Below, in pieces: positions 27,806 to 37,049 of a DNA stretch of 64,000 bases (the first letter of the stretch is position 1; every line of letters begins with the position of its first letter). Under the pieces are notes generated by a model that was given only the letters and a program-made list of their open reading frames with translations, was not told the DNA's origin and made no database searches. Origin of the DNA: Sphaerothrix gracilis. Lineage in GTDB: Bacteria; Cyanobacteriota; Cyanobacteriia; Phormidesmidales; Phormidesmidaceae. The position numbers and the translations under genes are program-made. The stretch spans positions 1 through 64,000 of the forward strand of contig NZ_JASATW010000005.1 in NCBI RefSeq assembly GCF_030405905.1, in the 5' to 3' direction.

Positions 27806-29099
27806 CTTGCTCAAACCCGGCATAGCTGCGTCCGCGCCACTGGGTCGGGGTTTGGATAGACGAGATATAAATGCGATAGACCGCCAGCAAATCGGCTAGG
27901 GGAGACAGCCAAAAAGCCCATTTCCCCTGGGCTTGGCTTAGGTCGTAAGACGGCGCGATCGCCAGCATTAGCCCTAGCCGTATCACAATCAGGCTGAGAT
28001 TTAGCCCTAGAGCGATCGCCAGCGTCACGGACTGCCCCCCGAGTCCCCAGACAATGCCTAAAACGGGGGCTAGCAGCCAGGGCAGGCCCTGCACAGCCGA
28101 GAGAAACCACAAATCGCCCCACTTCTGGGCCGCAGAGGCGGCGTCCTTTAAGTCCAGCGATCGCCCCCATTCCTGCCAGGTTTCTTGGGCGCCTTCATAC
28201 ATCCGCACCTGCAGCAAATTAGCGCCGTCGAGAAAGCCGACCTTAGCACCCCGCGCTGCCGCCTGCCGGGCCAGGGTGACATCGTCACAGAAAGACTGGC
28301 GGGCGCTGCTATAGCCATCCATTGCAGCTAAAAGCGATCGCCGACAGAGAAAACACTGGCCATTGGCCATCACTCGTTCGGGCGGCGCGAAGCGGCTACC
28401 GGCTGGGCCAAAGCGATAGATCAGTGTCATCAGCAGCGCGGGCTGCAGCCACAGCTCACCGGCCTGCTTTAACACAAATTGCGGTGCTAGCGAGACTAAG
28501 TCATAGCCCTGCGCCTCTGCCGCTAGGACGAGTGCGGCCACTAGCCCTGGCTGTGGGCGAGTATCGGCATCAATGCCTAAAATCCAGCGGCTAGCTGCCG
28601 CGCTGTGACAAAATCCTGTGTGTAAGGCCCAAGGGCGACCTACCCAGTCAGGCGGCAGCGGCTCATCGTTGAGCAGTCGCACTCTCGGATCCTGGGCGGC
28701 AATCTGTTTGACGAGATCGGGGGTACCGTCTTGAGAACTGCTATCGACGACTAAAATCTCTCGCACTTCATAGGTCTGCCGCCTTAGTCCGGCTAGGCAA
28801 GGGCCAACCCGATGGACTTCATTGAGGGTGGGGACGATGATGCTGACAGCGCCTAGCAGATCGAGCGTGGGCCGCTGAGGCTGGAGGGGCAGTTGGCGAG
28901 TGGGGCCTTGCAGCAGACGTCCCAATAGCAGCGCTGCTGCCGGTAGCTGGTAGGCCAGTATCAGCAGCGCCAACGCACTGGCCTCGACGACGAATCCTTC
29001 TAAACTACTGAGCAAAACAGCAAACTCATCAAGATTACTTGTGAGGTACAGCGCCAACTGGCGGGGGCACCTCTTCGGGGGCCAACGCCTTGTCAACAT
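27801..29099 (-). CDS. cruG: Carotenoid glycosyltransferase CruG (GT2 family)
   Basis: CruG adds the sugar at the 2' position when carotenoid glycosides such as myxol glycosides are made. The 432-residue protein has an N-terminal membrane segment (residues 30-60), a GT2 fold with VSIIVPTLNE, VVDSSSQDGT and the metal-binding GIDADTRPQ, a later CDDVTLARQAAARG, and C-terminal membrane segments. It lies directly after cruF, the arrangement known from Synechococcus PCC 7002. The ATG at 29099 overlaps cruF by 65 bases; a TTG at 29015 just after the cruF stop is an alternative start. Confidence 0.85.
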   Translation of the reverse strand: MLTRRWPPKRCPRQLALYLTSNLDEFAVLLSSLEGFVVEASALALLILAYQLPAAALLLGRLLQGPTRQLPLQPQRPTLDLLGAVSIIVPTLNEVHRVGPCLAGLRRQTYEVREILVVDSSSQDGTPDLVKQIAAQDPRVRLLNDEPLPPDWVGRPWALHTGFCHSAAASRWILGIDADTRPQPGLVAALVLAAEAQGYDLVSLAPQFVLKQAGELWLQPALLMTLIYRFGPAGSRFAPPERVMANGQCFLCRRSLLAAMDGYSSARQSFCDDVTLARQAAARGAKVGFLDGANLLQVRMYEGAQETWQEWGRSLDLKDAASAAQKWGDLWFLSAVQGLPWLLAPVLGIVWGLGGQSVTLAIALGLNLSLIVIRLGLMLAIAPSYDLSQAQGKWAFWLSPLADLLAVYRIYISSIQTPTQWRGRSYAGFEQG

Positions 29100-29997
29100 T
29101 ACCCTGCCACTGAACTGGCTCCGGTGTCACCATGTACCAGCACAGCACCGCCGGAACGGCGCCCGCAGCCAGCCCCAATAATACCGGAATAGTAATCCCC
29201 GAGCCTAAGCTCATCAGCATGGCAAAAGCAAAATTAGCCAGATAGACAATTAGAGGCGTTGTTAGCTGCGATCGCGTTAGGCGCTGTACTGACTGCTGTC
29301 CGCGCCAGAGAAAAGCTGCCACGCTCATAAACAGAGCGCCCGTACCCAGCCAGCCAGCAAAATTCTGATAGGGCATTCCGAAAAAAGCCCCCGGACGATG
29401 CCAAAACCAAAAAGGCATCGCAGTCTGACTCATGGCCGGATCCAACACAAAGTCCCAAGAGGTCAGCAGCCCAGCCCCTAGCAAAATGCTGCCTACTTGC
29501 CAAACACCAGTGGGAATCCACAGGCCGTCTCGCAGCCGCTGCTGACAGGAGAGTCCCGAACGGGCTAGCAGGTAAGCCGAAAAGCCCAAATAAAACCAGG
29601 ACAGCGGAATTGTGAAGGGCACCAGTCCGGCAATCTTATAGCCCAGTCCGTTGAGATAGCTGTAGTGGCCAAACGGGAAGCCAGTGCTGGTGCCCAGCAG
29701 CTCGCTGCTGAGGGAAAGGGTAATTGCGGGAACAAGAAAAGCCAGTAAAGTCCGCGTTCCCAGCAGGCGATAGCCGTAGAGAGCCACCGCGATCGTCCCC
29801 AATACGATGTAAACAACCCCGCCACCGGCCATGCTCCAGCGAAACATCAGCGGCCCCGCCGGAATGTTGGCTAAAAACTCAGGGTGGGGCATCACCCACA
29901 GCAAACCTGCTAATCCGAAGGCCATAGAGACAACATGTCCCCACAGGCAAAACCGCTCAATCGCTCTCAATCGATTCATTACAAGTCCCCACATCAC
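29035..29997 (-). CDS. cruF: Carotenoid 1',2'-hydratase CruF
   Basis: CruF hydrates the psi end of gamma-carotene at C-1', the first step to myxol-type carotenoids. The 320-residue integral membrane protein has the signature GTSTGFPFGHYSYLNGLGYK followed by PLSWFYLGFSAYLLAR and about eight hydrophobic segments. The adjoining cruG supports the assignment. The likely start is Met7 (29979), since family members begin near MNRLRAIERF. It is transcribed before cruG, probably as one unit. Confidence 0.9.
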   Translation of the reverse strand: MMWGLVMNRLRAIERFCLWGHVVSMAFGLAGLLWVMPHPEFLANIPAGPLMFRWSMAGGGVVYIVLGTIAVALYGYRLLGTRTLLAFLVPAITLSLSSELLGTSTGFPFGHYSYLNGLGYKIAGLVPFTIPLSWFYLGFSAYLLARSGLSCQQRLRDGLWIPTGVWQVGSILLGAGLLTSWDFVLDPAMSQTAMPFWFWHRPGAFFGMPYQNFAGWLGTGALFMSVAAFLWRGQQSVQRLTRSQLTTPLIVYLANFAFAMLMSLGSGITIPVLLGLAAGAVPAVLCWYMVTPEPVQWQGNVDKALAPEEVPPPVGAVPHK

Positions 29998-30239
29998 ACT
30001 GCCCTGAGGCTAGCTTTTGTCTGCAATACTTTTTGTTAGAGAAAAGGCATTTCTGAAAATCCTCCCTTAGATTATAAGTTTTGTAAACAGGCTGTGGGGG
30101 GATTTAGCCATTTTGCCGGGTAGGGCGGAGGCAACTAAAGCAACGGTCTGGCGAATCAGAGACAGAATTTTTAGCAGGAACGCCCCCATCGTTCTATAGA
30201 CTCTTGATCAGACTCTGTGTCGTTCAGTGAGGAAATTCG

Positions 30240-31409
30240 GTGACTGCGGGAATAGTGCTTTTGATTATTGTGATTGTCGTTGTGGCCATAGCGGCGATCG
30301 CGGTTGAGCTGCAGTATCGGCAGCGACCGGGAAATGCGCTGGCATTTGCGGCGGGTCAGTGGAATTTAGAAACCTATTCTCCGCACCACTACGTCATTGT
30401 GGGCGAGCCGCAGCTGATCAATCAAACGCGATCGCTGGAAATTATGGTGCCAGAGGTGACGGTGGAAGCGACTTTGCTCTCAGGGGAGTCTTTGAGCGAG
30501 GTGACGCTGCAAACTCGGCTAGTCCCTCGTCACCCGGATGCGCCAGCCCGCGCTGATGACTACTGGTTCGGCTACATCGTGAAGGTGGGTAAAACCACTC
30601 AGATGGAAATCACTGTTGATATTCAGGGGCCTAATCTCAGCCGGCTCAAAGCGCTGTGGCTCAAAGTCCACTATCTCACCTACGGCCCTCAGGGGCGCAT
30701 TCCCAAAACCGGGCATGTGGTTGTGCCGCTGCAGTTTCCCGCCCCTGATGCCACTCCTCACTGGCGCGGTACTCCCGTAGCCGAGCGTCTACCTGTGCCG
30801 ACCCATCTGCTGACCCACCTAGATGATCCGGTGGCGGTCGTCAAAAGATACGTCGTGCCCCATGCCAAGCCAGGGGACATTGTTACTTTGGGAGAAACCC
30901 CCGTCGCCATTATGCAGGGGCGCTGGCGACATCCCTCTACGGTACGGCCTGGCTGGGTGGCCCGGCGGCTGTGCTACTATTTCATGCCCACCTCTAGTTT
31001 GGCGACTGCCTGCGGTATGCAGACGCTGGTGGACATTGTCGGCGCTGGGCGCGTCGTCTATGCGTTTGTGGTGGGGGCGATCGCCAAAAAGTTTTTGGGC
31101 AAGCCCGGCCTGTTCTATCAGCTCGCCGGGGAACAGGCCCGCCTGATCGATGACGTTACAGGCACCTTGCCCCCCTATGACCAGTTCATCGTGCTGGGGC
31201 CACAGCAGCCACAGCAGGTAGTAGACGCTATCCTTAAAGAAACGGGTTTAGAAGCCGCCATTGTAGACGTCAACGACTTGAAAGCGGTTAAGATATTGGC
31301 AGCGACCTCTGGTGTTAATTCAAACATCCTGAGTCAGGCCCTGATTGATAATCCGGCGGGCAATGCCGATGAGCAGACGCCGCTGGTGCTGATTCGTCCT
31401 AGCGTTTAG
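30240..31409 (+). CDS. Membrane-anchored CofE-like (F420-0:gamma-glutamyl ligase-related) protein
   Basis: The 389-residue protein starts at GTG 30240, preceded by GAGGAAATTCG. An N-terminal membrane segment covers residues 4-24. Residues 40-200 form a beta-rich domain with no family I can name. The C-terminal part, from VVKRYVVPHAKPGDIVTLGE onward, resembles CofE, with ARRLCYYFMPTSSLATACG and VGAIAKKFLGKPG. CofE adds glutamate to coenzyme F420, but most cyanobacteria are not known to need F420, so the true reaction is open. The following acetyltransferase gene begins 48 bases downstream. Confidence 0.75.
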   Translation: MTAGIVLLIIVIVVVAIAAIAVELQYRQRPGNALAFAAGQWNLETYSPHHYVIVGEPQLINQTRSLEIMVPEVTVEATLLSGESLSEVTLQTRLVPRHPDAPARADDYWFGYIVKVGKTTQMEITVDIQGPNLSRLKALWLKVHYLTYGPQGRIPKTGHVVVPLQFPAPDATPHWRGTPVAERLPVPTHLLTHLDDPVAVVKRYVVPHAKPGDIVTLGETPVAIMQGRWRHPSTVRPGWVARRLCYYFMPTSSLATACGMQTLVDIVGAGRVVYAFVVGAIAKKFLGKPGLFYQLAGEQARLIDDVTGTLPPYDQFIVLGPQQPQQVVDAILKETGLEAAIVDVNDLKAVKILAATSGVNSNILSQALIDNPAGNADEQTPLVLIRPSV

Positions 31410-31457
31410 GGCTTGTAGCCTTCGGCCTCGCCTAGCTCACTCACCCTCACTCATCCT

Positions 31458-32705
31458 ATGCCTTCACACTCTCACAATGTCGTGATTCGTCCCATTCAGT
31501 ATCGGGATTTGGATGCGCTGGCAGAATGCGGTGAAGGCACCCTGGAGTCAGGCGATCCGGTTGACTCAGCCACGACCAGCCAGTTTCTTAGCCAGGTGCG
31601 GCAGTGGTACGGCCCGCTCAAGTTTTTAAGCCTGTTTCCCAATCCACTGCAAAAGCTGCTTTCCGTCTACGTCGCTGAACGTGAGGGTAAAATCTGCGGC
31701 ATGATCCAGGTGGCTCCGTTTAACCACACCCGCAGCACTTGGGAAATTCAGCGCGTTGCAATCAATCTGGCGGCGGGTTCTAGTTTTACCGTTGTTGGCT
31801 CCCAGCTACTGCGCTACTGCTTTGAAAAACTTTGGGAAGCGCGTACCTGGCTAGTAGAAGTCAACGTTAATAACAAATCTGCTTTAGGGCTGTACCGTCA
31901 AAATGGCTTTCAGCCGCTAGCCCAGGTTACCTACTGGTCGATTTCTGCTGACGTACTGGCAGAACTGGCCGCTCGCGAACCCGATTTGCCCAACTTGCTG
32001 CCCATCAGCAATGCTGATGCCCAACTGCTTTACCAGCTCGATACGGCTGCAATGCCACCTCTGGTCAGACAGGTTTTTGACCACCAGATTCAGGACTTTA
32101 AGACCAACCCGCTGCAGTCGATGACTCAAGGAGTCAGCCAGTGGATGAATAAAGCCGAGGTGGTTAGCGCCTACGTGTTTGAGCCGCAGCGCAAGGCCGC
32201 TATCGGCCGTTTTGAACTACGGGCCTGCCGCGACGGTTCGCGGCCCCACTCGGCTCAGCTCATTGTGCATCCGGCCTATACCTGGCTTTATCCAGAACTG
32301 CTGACGCAGCTAGCTCAGGTATTACGGGCTTATCCCAGCAATGAATTGCATCTCTATTCACGGGACTATCAGCCAGAGCGAGAAGAATTTTTTGCCCAGA
32401 TTGGTGCTGTCCAAATTGAGCACGGACTGATGATGTCTCGCTCGGTCTGGCACAAGCTGCGCGAATCTAAGACTCTCTCCCTGGAGGGACTCCAGCTTCC
32501 CGACGTGCTGCAAGGACTCCAGCCTTCCGGCAAACCTATACCCGGACGAATTACCTGGGCCGCCGATCCGGCTCTGCCCGAAACTAACCGCCACGAGTAT
32601 CAGGCGGGCCAACAGGAGCGACCGAGCGTGCCTAGCGAGCCAGAGCGCTCTGCAGCCGAGGAAACCGCTGGCGATCGCCCCCTTTCCCAGCCTGAAGGCC
32701 GCTAG
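31458..32705 (+). CDS. GNAT family N-acetyltransferase with long C-terminal region
   Basis: The 415-residue protein carries an acetyl-CoA-dependent GNAT domain in residues 1-165: VIRPIQYRDLDALAECGEGT, the central WEIQRVAINLAAGS and VNVNNKSALGLYRQNGFQPL. The middle part (about 190-335) may be a second, degenerate GNAT fold. The C-terminal 60 residues are hydrophilic and low complexity. The acceptor substrate is unknown. It sits just upstream of ruvX, a position conserved in some cyanobacteria, and may share its transcript. Confidence 0.8.
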   Translation: MPSHSHNVVIRPIQYRDLDALAECGEGTLESGDPVDSATTSQFLSQVRQWYGPLKFLSLFPNPLQKLLSVYVAEREGKICGMIQVAPFNHTRSTWEIQRVAINLAAGSSFTVVGSQLLRYCFEKLWEARTWLVEVNVNNKSALGLYRQNGFQPLAQVTYWSISADVLAELAAREPDLPNLLPISNADAQLLYQLDTAAMPPLVRQVFDHQIQDFKTNPLQSMTQGVSQWMNKAEVVSAYVFEPQRKAAIGRFELRACRDGSRPHSAQLIVHPAYTWLYPELLTQLAQVLRAYPSNELHLYSRDYQPEREEFFAQIGAVQIEHGLMMSRSVWHKLRESKTLSLEGLQLPDVLQGLQPSGKPIPGRITWAADPALPETNRHEYQAGQQERPSVPSEPERSAAEETAGDRPLSQPEGR

Positions 32706-32762
32706 CTGTTATCGTTAGTTTTGGTAAGCCGGAGAGAATTCTGGCTGAGCGCGACATTTTTT

Positions 32763-33188
32763 ATGATTTCAGCTTTGGGGCTAGATATTGGACGGAAACG
32801 CATTGGCGTGGCTGGCTGCGATCGCACCGGATTGATTGCCACCGGCTTAACCACTTTAGAATGTCGCTCTTTGAACGAAGTGACTGAGCGGCTGCAGCGG
32901 TTAGTCCAGGAACGCTCAGTAGAAGTTTTAGTGGTCGGTTTACCGTATTCAATGGATGGTAAGCTGGGCTTTCAAGCTAAACAAGTGCAAAAAGTGGCCC
33001 ACCGCTTAGGCCAAGCGCTACAGCTCCCGGTAGAGTTCGTCGATGAGCGACTCAGCTCTGTGCAAGCAGAGCAGCTCATCTTGGCGGAACGCCGCTCTCC
33101 GTCTCGTAACAAAGCGCTGATCGATCGTAAGGCGGCAGCCATCATTTTGCAGCAGTGGCTTGATCACCGTCGCGCAGCGGCAACGTAG
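32763..33188 (+). CDS. ruvX: Putative Holliday junction resolvase RuvX/YqgF
   Basis: The 141-residue protein has the RNase H-like motifs ALGLDIGRKRIGVAG (Asp8), VVGLPYSMDG, VEFVDERLSSVQAE and DRKAAAIILQQWLD. YqgF-family enzymes act on nucleic-acid junctions and on pre-16S rRNA ends. The frame is open from 32721, but family proteins begin just before the first motif, so ATG 32763 is the better start. It heads a conserved cyanobacterial run with DUF3727, mltG and yqeG. Confidence 0.92.
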   Translation: MISALGLDIGRKRIGVAGCDRTGLIATGLTTLECRSLNEVTERLQRLVQERSVEVLVVGLPYSMDGKLGFQAKQVQKVAHRLGQALQLPVEFVDERLSSVQAEQLILAERRSPSRNKALIDRKAAAIILQQWLDHRRAAAT

Positions 33189-33226
33189 CCAGTTTTCTAG
33201 CCTGGGGCCAGCAAGGAGTTTTTTTC

Positions 33227-33790
33227 ATGGCGGATGAAGCGAATGAAATGCAAGAGGCAGAGGTAATCTTGACCGATGCGGCAGGGCGATCGCTGCCCTG
33301 CTTCATTGAGCAGACCATTCCGGTCGAAGATCAAGAATATTTGCTGTTGATTCCAGCCGATGCTCCCATTGAAATTTTTATGTGGCAGGCGGACCCAGAC
33401 AGCGACGACGAAGATGAGGTGCTGGTTGATATTGACGAAGCCGATATTGACGCCCTGTTTCCCACTGCCCGCGCCGTCCTGGCTGAGCAGGACCTGATTT
33501 TGCAGCGAACGGCATTGACCCTAACGGCAGCCGGTGAACTGCCGGAACCGAATGACGAAGACTGCTTTACGCTAGAAGTTGACGAAGAGCCGGAACCGCA
33601 GACCGAAGAATTTCAAATTTTGACGACTTTCTTTCACGAAGATCAGGAATACACCCTCTGCACGCCGCTGGAGCCGCTGCTGTTTTTTGCAAAAGAAAAT
33701 GCCAAGGGTGAGATTGAGCTGGTTTCTCCCGAAGAATTTCAGCAGGTTCGTCTCCAAATTGAAGATAAGCTGTTCGACGTTTTAGACTAA
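33227..33790 (+). CDS. DUF3727 domain protein
   Basis: The 187-residue acidic protein starts at ATG 33227 with a strong AAGGAG site eight bases before it. The N-terminal segment ILTDAAGRSLPCFIEQTIPV recurs in variant form near residue 125 (FQILTTFFHEDQEYTLCTPL), so it looks like a tandem DUF1292/DUF3727 protein. Function is unknown. It lies between ruvX and mltG, the position seen in many cyanobacteria, and is probably in the same operon. Confidence 0.85.
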   Translation: MADEANEMQEAEVILTDAAGRSLPCFIEQTIPVEDQEYLLLIPADAPIEIFMWQADPDSDDEDEVLVDIDEADIDALFPTARAVLAEQDLILQRTALTLTAAGELPEPNDEDCFTLEVDEEPEPQTEEFQILTTFFHEDQEYTLCTPLEPLLFFAKENAKGEIELVSPEEFQQVRLQIEDKLFDVLD

Positions 33791-33856
33791 AATGTCGGCG
33801 TCTCAACTCCAGGGTGACACCAGCAAATTTTCTAGAGGGATCATTTAGGTACCGCT

Positions 33857-34936
33857 ATGAAATCACGGGTCTGGAAAGGGCTGTTCTATTTGCTTTTACT
33901 GCCCGCCGCGATCGCGTTTAGTGGCTGGCAGGGCTGGTCTTGGTGGAGCTGGGCGACCGACCCAGTAGAAACGCCTTCTGCCGCAGCCGAGCCGATTGAG
34001 GGCCAAGAGGCCATCCAAATTGAAATTCCCATTGGCACACCCAGCCAGCAAATTGGCCGCGATTTAGAAGCCGCGGGCCTGATTCGCTCCTCTACTGCCT
34101 GGAATCTGTGGACACGCTGGCAGCTTTTGCGTCAGCCAGAGGGGGGCTACCAGGCCGGTACCTATGTGCTCTCACCCACCCAGCCGCTGGAGGATATTGC
34201 GGGTATTCTCTGGGCCGGAGAAGTCGTCACTCGCAGCTTTACGATTCCTGAAGGCTGGAACCGAGAACAGATTGCTGCAGCCTTGGCGCAGGAGGGCTTT
34301 TTCCCTGCCGCAGAGTTCTTGCAGCTCACCGAAACCATTCCTGCCGAGCGCTATCCCTGGCTGCCCAAAGACATTCCTCATCTAGAGGGGTTCTTGTTTC
34401 CTGATACCTATCAGATTCCCGCCGAACAAATTACCCCGGAGGCGATCATGACTCTGATGCTCGATCGCTTTGAAAGCACAGCGCTGCCTGTCTATCAGCA
34501 GCAGCCCAACGCTATGGAACTGCTCGACTGGGTAACTTTAGCTAGCATCATCGAGAAAGAGGCAGTGGTGTCCGACGAGCGCTCTACCATTGCAGGCGTC
34601 TTTAGTAATCGGCTGGAAGCAGGCATTCCCTTAGGAGCTGATCCCACCGTTGAATACGGTCTTGGCATTCGCCAAACCCCTGAAAACCCGCTGACCTACG
34701 CTCAGGTGGAAACGCCCAATCCCTATAACACCTATCTCAACGCCGGACTGCCGCCTACCCCCATCGCCAATCCGGGACTTGCCAGTTTAGAAGCCAGCCT
34801 CAATCCAGCAGATACTGAGTTCCTTTATTTTGTGGCTCGCTATGACGGCACCCATATTTTCAGCCGCACGCTGCAAGAGCATGAGGCCGCTCAGATTAGA
34901 ATTCGAGACGAAATTGATGCGCAATCGGCCAACTAG
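33857..34936 (+). CDS. mltG: Endolytic transglycosylase MltG
   Basis: MltG cuts nascent peptidoglycan strands and so limits their length. The 359-residue protein has one N-terminal membrane anchor (residues 7-25), a LysM-like region with IPIGTPSQQIGRDLEAAGLI, and the catalytic domain with ASIIEKEAV (Glu233), LGADPTVEYGL and NPYNTYLNAGLPPTPIANPG. The active part faces the periplasm. It follows DUF3727 by 66 bases and precedes yqeG by 61. Confidence 0.95.
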   Translation: MKSRVWKGLFYLLLLPAAIAFSGWQGWSWWSWATDPVETPSAAAEPIEGQEAIQIEIPIGTPSQQIGRDLEAAGLIRSSTAWNLWTRWQLLRQPEGGYQAGTYVLSPTQPLEDIAGILWAGEVVTRSFTIPEGWNREQIAAALAQEGFFPAAEFLQLTETIPAERYPWLPKDIPHLEGFLFPDTYQIPAEQITPEAIMTLMLDRFESTALPVYQQQPNAMELLDWVTLASIIEKEAVVSDERSTIAGVFSNRLEAGIPLGADPTVEYGLGIRQTPENPLTYAQVETPNPYNTYLNAGLPPTPIANPGLASLEASLNPADTEFLYFVARYDGTHIFSRTLQEHEAAQIRIRDEIDAQSAN

Positions 34937-34997
34937 CAAAAATTTAGATCGCCCTTTCCCCTTACTCTTAGACGACTTTATTACTCGATAGAAGGCA

Positions 34998-35516
34998 ATG
35001 TTTTGGATCCAGTGGCTACAGCCAGACTTAGTGCTTGACGGATCGGTTTTTCGACTGACTCCGGATCTGATTGAAAAACACAATCTGCAAGGGCTGGTTC
35101 TCGATGTAGATGAAACCCTAGTCCCCTTCAGCCAGGCTCAGGCTACGGCTGAGCTGCAGCAGTGGATTGAGCAGCTGAAGCCGCTGGTGAGCCTATGGCT
35201 AGTGAGCAACAACATGAACAGCTACCGGATTCGTCGTATTGCCGAGGTTCTGGAGGTGCCCTATATTACCGGAGCGGGCAAGCCCTCCCGGCGGAAACTG
35301 AGAAAAGCGACCGAAGCCATGAATCTGCCGACGGAGCGAATTGCCATGGTAGGCGATCGCCTGTTTACCGATGTTTTGGCTGGCAACCGTCTGGGCATGT
35401 TTACGGTGCTCGTCGAGCCGATGATGAACCCGGCCCAGGAAATACGCAAGCATCCTCTGCGCACATTTGAAGTTTGGATTTCCCAGCTACTGGGAGTTTC
35501 GCTCAAAACTCCCTAG
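34998..35516 (+). CDS. YqeG family HAD phosphatase
   Basis: The 172-residue HAD-IIIA protein has motif I LVLDVDETLVPF (Asp36, Asp38), motif II WLVSNN, a lysine in GAGKPSRRK and motif III MVGDRLFTDVLAGNRLGM. Bacterial YqeG and its eukaryotic relative PTPMT1/GEP4 are phosphatidylglycerophosphate phosphatases or act on similar lipids, so a role in phosphatidylglycerol synthesis is plausible. It is the last gene of the ruvX-mltG run, before a hairpin and proB. Confidence 0.88.
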   Translation: MFWIQWLQPDLVLDGSVFRLTPDLIEKHNLQGLVLDVDETLVPFSQAQATAELQQWIEQLKPLVSLWLVSNNMNSYRIRRIAEVLEVPYITGAGKPSRRKLRKATEAMNLPTERIAMVGDRLFTDVLAGNRLGMFTVLVEPMMNPAQEIRKHPLRTFEVWISQLLGVSLKTP

Positions 35517-35692
35517 GCTTAGCGCGGCAGTCGCGCTGCTGATACGTTTCTTTACTTTTATCTATCTAGCTAAATATGAAAAAAATATTATGAAATATTG
35601 GCTAGTGATTCTGGGGATAGGAAGATATAAGTATTCAACGGGATCAACCCGAATAAAGATCCTGAAATTTAAAAGCGAATTTATAGACCGGC

Positions 35693-35729
35693 AGGGCGTT
35701 GGCTTTCCCAAAAGTCAGCGCCCTCTTTT
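35693..35729 (+). terminator. Terminator-like hairpin before proB
   Basis: AGGGCGTTGGCTTT (35693-35706) pairs with AAAGTCAGCGCCCT (35711-35724) using two G-T wobbles, with a four-base loop, and is followed by CTTTT. It may end the yqeG transcript or attenuate read-through into proB, whose start lies 16 bases on. Confidence 0.6.
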
Positions 35730-35744
35730 AATGCCAACCCTCTT

Positions 35745-36863
35745 ATGCAGTTTTCCACATTAGTTGTCAAAATTGGCACCTCTAGCCTGACCCAATCCAC
35801 TAGCGGCCACCTGGCTCTTTCAACAATTGCCAGTTTGGTAGAAACCCTCAGCTCCCTGCGCCAGCAAGGACACCGGGTTATTTTAGTTTCATCCGGCGCG
35901 GTAGGTGTGGGCTGTGCTCGCTTAGGACTCACGGAACGGCCCCGCTCAATCTCGATGAAGCAGGCCGTGGCGGCAGTGGGGCAGGGGCGGCTAATGCGAG
36001 TTTACGATGATTTGTTTACGACGCTGGGGCAGCCGATCGCCCAGGTTTTACTCACCCGCACCGATTTGGTGCAGCGATCGCGCTATGTCAATAGCTATCG
36101 TACTTTTCGCCAGCTTCTCCAGCTCGGCGTTATTCCCATTGTCAATGAGAACGACACGGTAGCGGTGGATGAACTTAAGTTCGGCGATAACGACACCCTC
36201 TCCGCTCAGGTTGCCAGCCTAGTGGGGGCTGACTGGCTGATTTTGCTCACGGATGTCGATCGGCTCTATTCTGCCGATCCGCGCTCCAATCCCGATGCGC
36301 GGCCTATCAGCCTGGTGGACAAAGTAGCCCAGCTAGCTGAGCTACAGGTGAAGGTGGGCGATCGCGGCACTAACTGGGGTACAGGCGGCATGGTGACGAA
36401 AATTGAGGCCGCTCGCATTGCTACCACTGCCGGTATTCGCACCGTCATCACCGATGGTAAAACGCCGCGCAACCTAGAAAAAATTCTGCAGGGTGCCGAC
36501 ATTGGCACCCACTTCGCCCCCCAGCCTCAGCTCCCCAATGCTCGCAAGCGCTGGATTGCCCACGGCCTAGTGCCTGCAGGCAAGCTTTACCTGGATGAGG
36601 GAGCTGTCAGAGCAATTGCGCAGTCGGGGCGATCGCTTCTAGCAGCCGGTATTACTGAAATTGAAGGGGAGTTTCAAAGCCAAGATGCGGTGCAGCTCTG
36701 CGATCGCGCAGGCAAGGAGATTGCGCGCGGGTTGGTGAACTATAGCTACCGCGATTTGCAGAAAATTCGCGGCCAGCGATCGGATAAGATTGCCGCGATT
36801 CTAGGCTATGACGGAGCGGAGACGGTGGTGCACCGGGATAATTTGGTGCTGAGTCCGGAATAG
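35745..36863 (+). CDS. proB: Glutamate 5-kinase ProB
   Basis: ProB phosphorylates glutamate in the first step of proline synthesis and is often feedback-inhibited by proline. The 372-residue protein has an amino-acid kinase domain: VVKIGTSSLT, VSSGAVGVGCARLGL, NENDTVAVDELKFGDNDTL and GTGGMVTKIEAARIA. It ends in a C-terminal PUA domain (about 280-360, with LLAAGITEIEGEF). Full length. The ATG is at 35745, close behind a hairpin. Confidence 0.96.
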   Translation: MQFSTLVVKIGTSSLTQSTSGHLALSTIASLVETLSSLRQQGHRVILVSSGAVGVGCARLGLTERPRSISMKQAVAAVGQGRLMRVYDDLFTTLGQPIAQVLLTRTDLVQRSRYVNSYRTFRQLLQLGVIPIVNENDTVAVDELKFGDNDTLSAQVASLVGADWLILLTDVDRLYSADPRSNPDARPISLVDKVAQLAELQVKVGDRGTNWGTGGMVTKIEAARIATTAGIRTVITDGKTPRNLEKILQGADIGTHFAPQPQLPNARKRWIAHGLVPAGKLYLDEGAVRAIAQSGRSLLAAGITEIEGEFQSQDAVQLCDRAGKEIARGLVNYSYRDLQKIRGQRSDKIAAILGYDGAETVVHRDNLVLSPE

Positions 36864-36941
36864 AGGGGATAGAGAGAGGTGACACTCTAAGCCTGATTAT
36901 GGCTGCCCCTAAGGCCCAATTATCGAAACGCTCAGCCTAAT

Positions 36942-36960
36942 CCCGACAAAAAAAGTCGGG
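36942..36960. other. Short hairpin with all-A loop upstream of thrC
   Basis: CCCGAC (36942-36947) pairs with GTCGGG (36955-36960) around seven A's. It ends only six bases before the -35 box of the predicted thrC promoter. It may be an operator or the end of a proB terminator, as TATGTTT follows. Confidence 0.45.
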
Positions 36961-36965
36961 TATGT

Positions 36966-36995
36966 TTGACGATGATTTTTTGAGCGTGATACTAT
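36966..36995 (+). promoter_or_regulatory. Predicted sigma-70 promoter for thrC
   Basis: A -35 box TTGACG (36966-36971) and a -10 box TACTAT (36990-36995) are 18 bases apart. Transcription would begin near 37002, giving a leader of about 48 bases before the thrC ATG. Confidence 0.6.
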
Positions 36996-37049
36996 CCAGC
37001 AAGTCGGTTAAAAACCACGTTGTTGTCTTGACCTAGCGCAGTTAGAACT

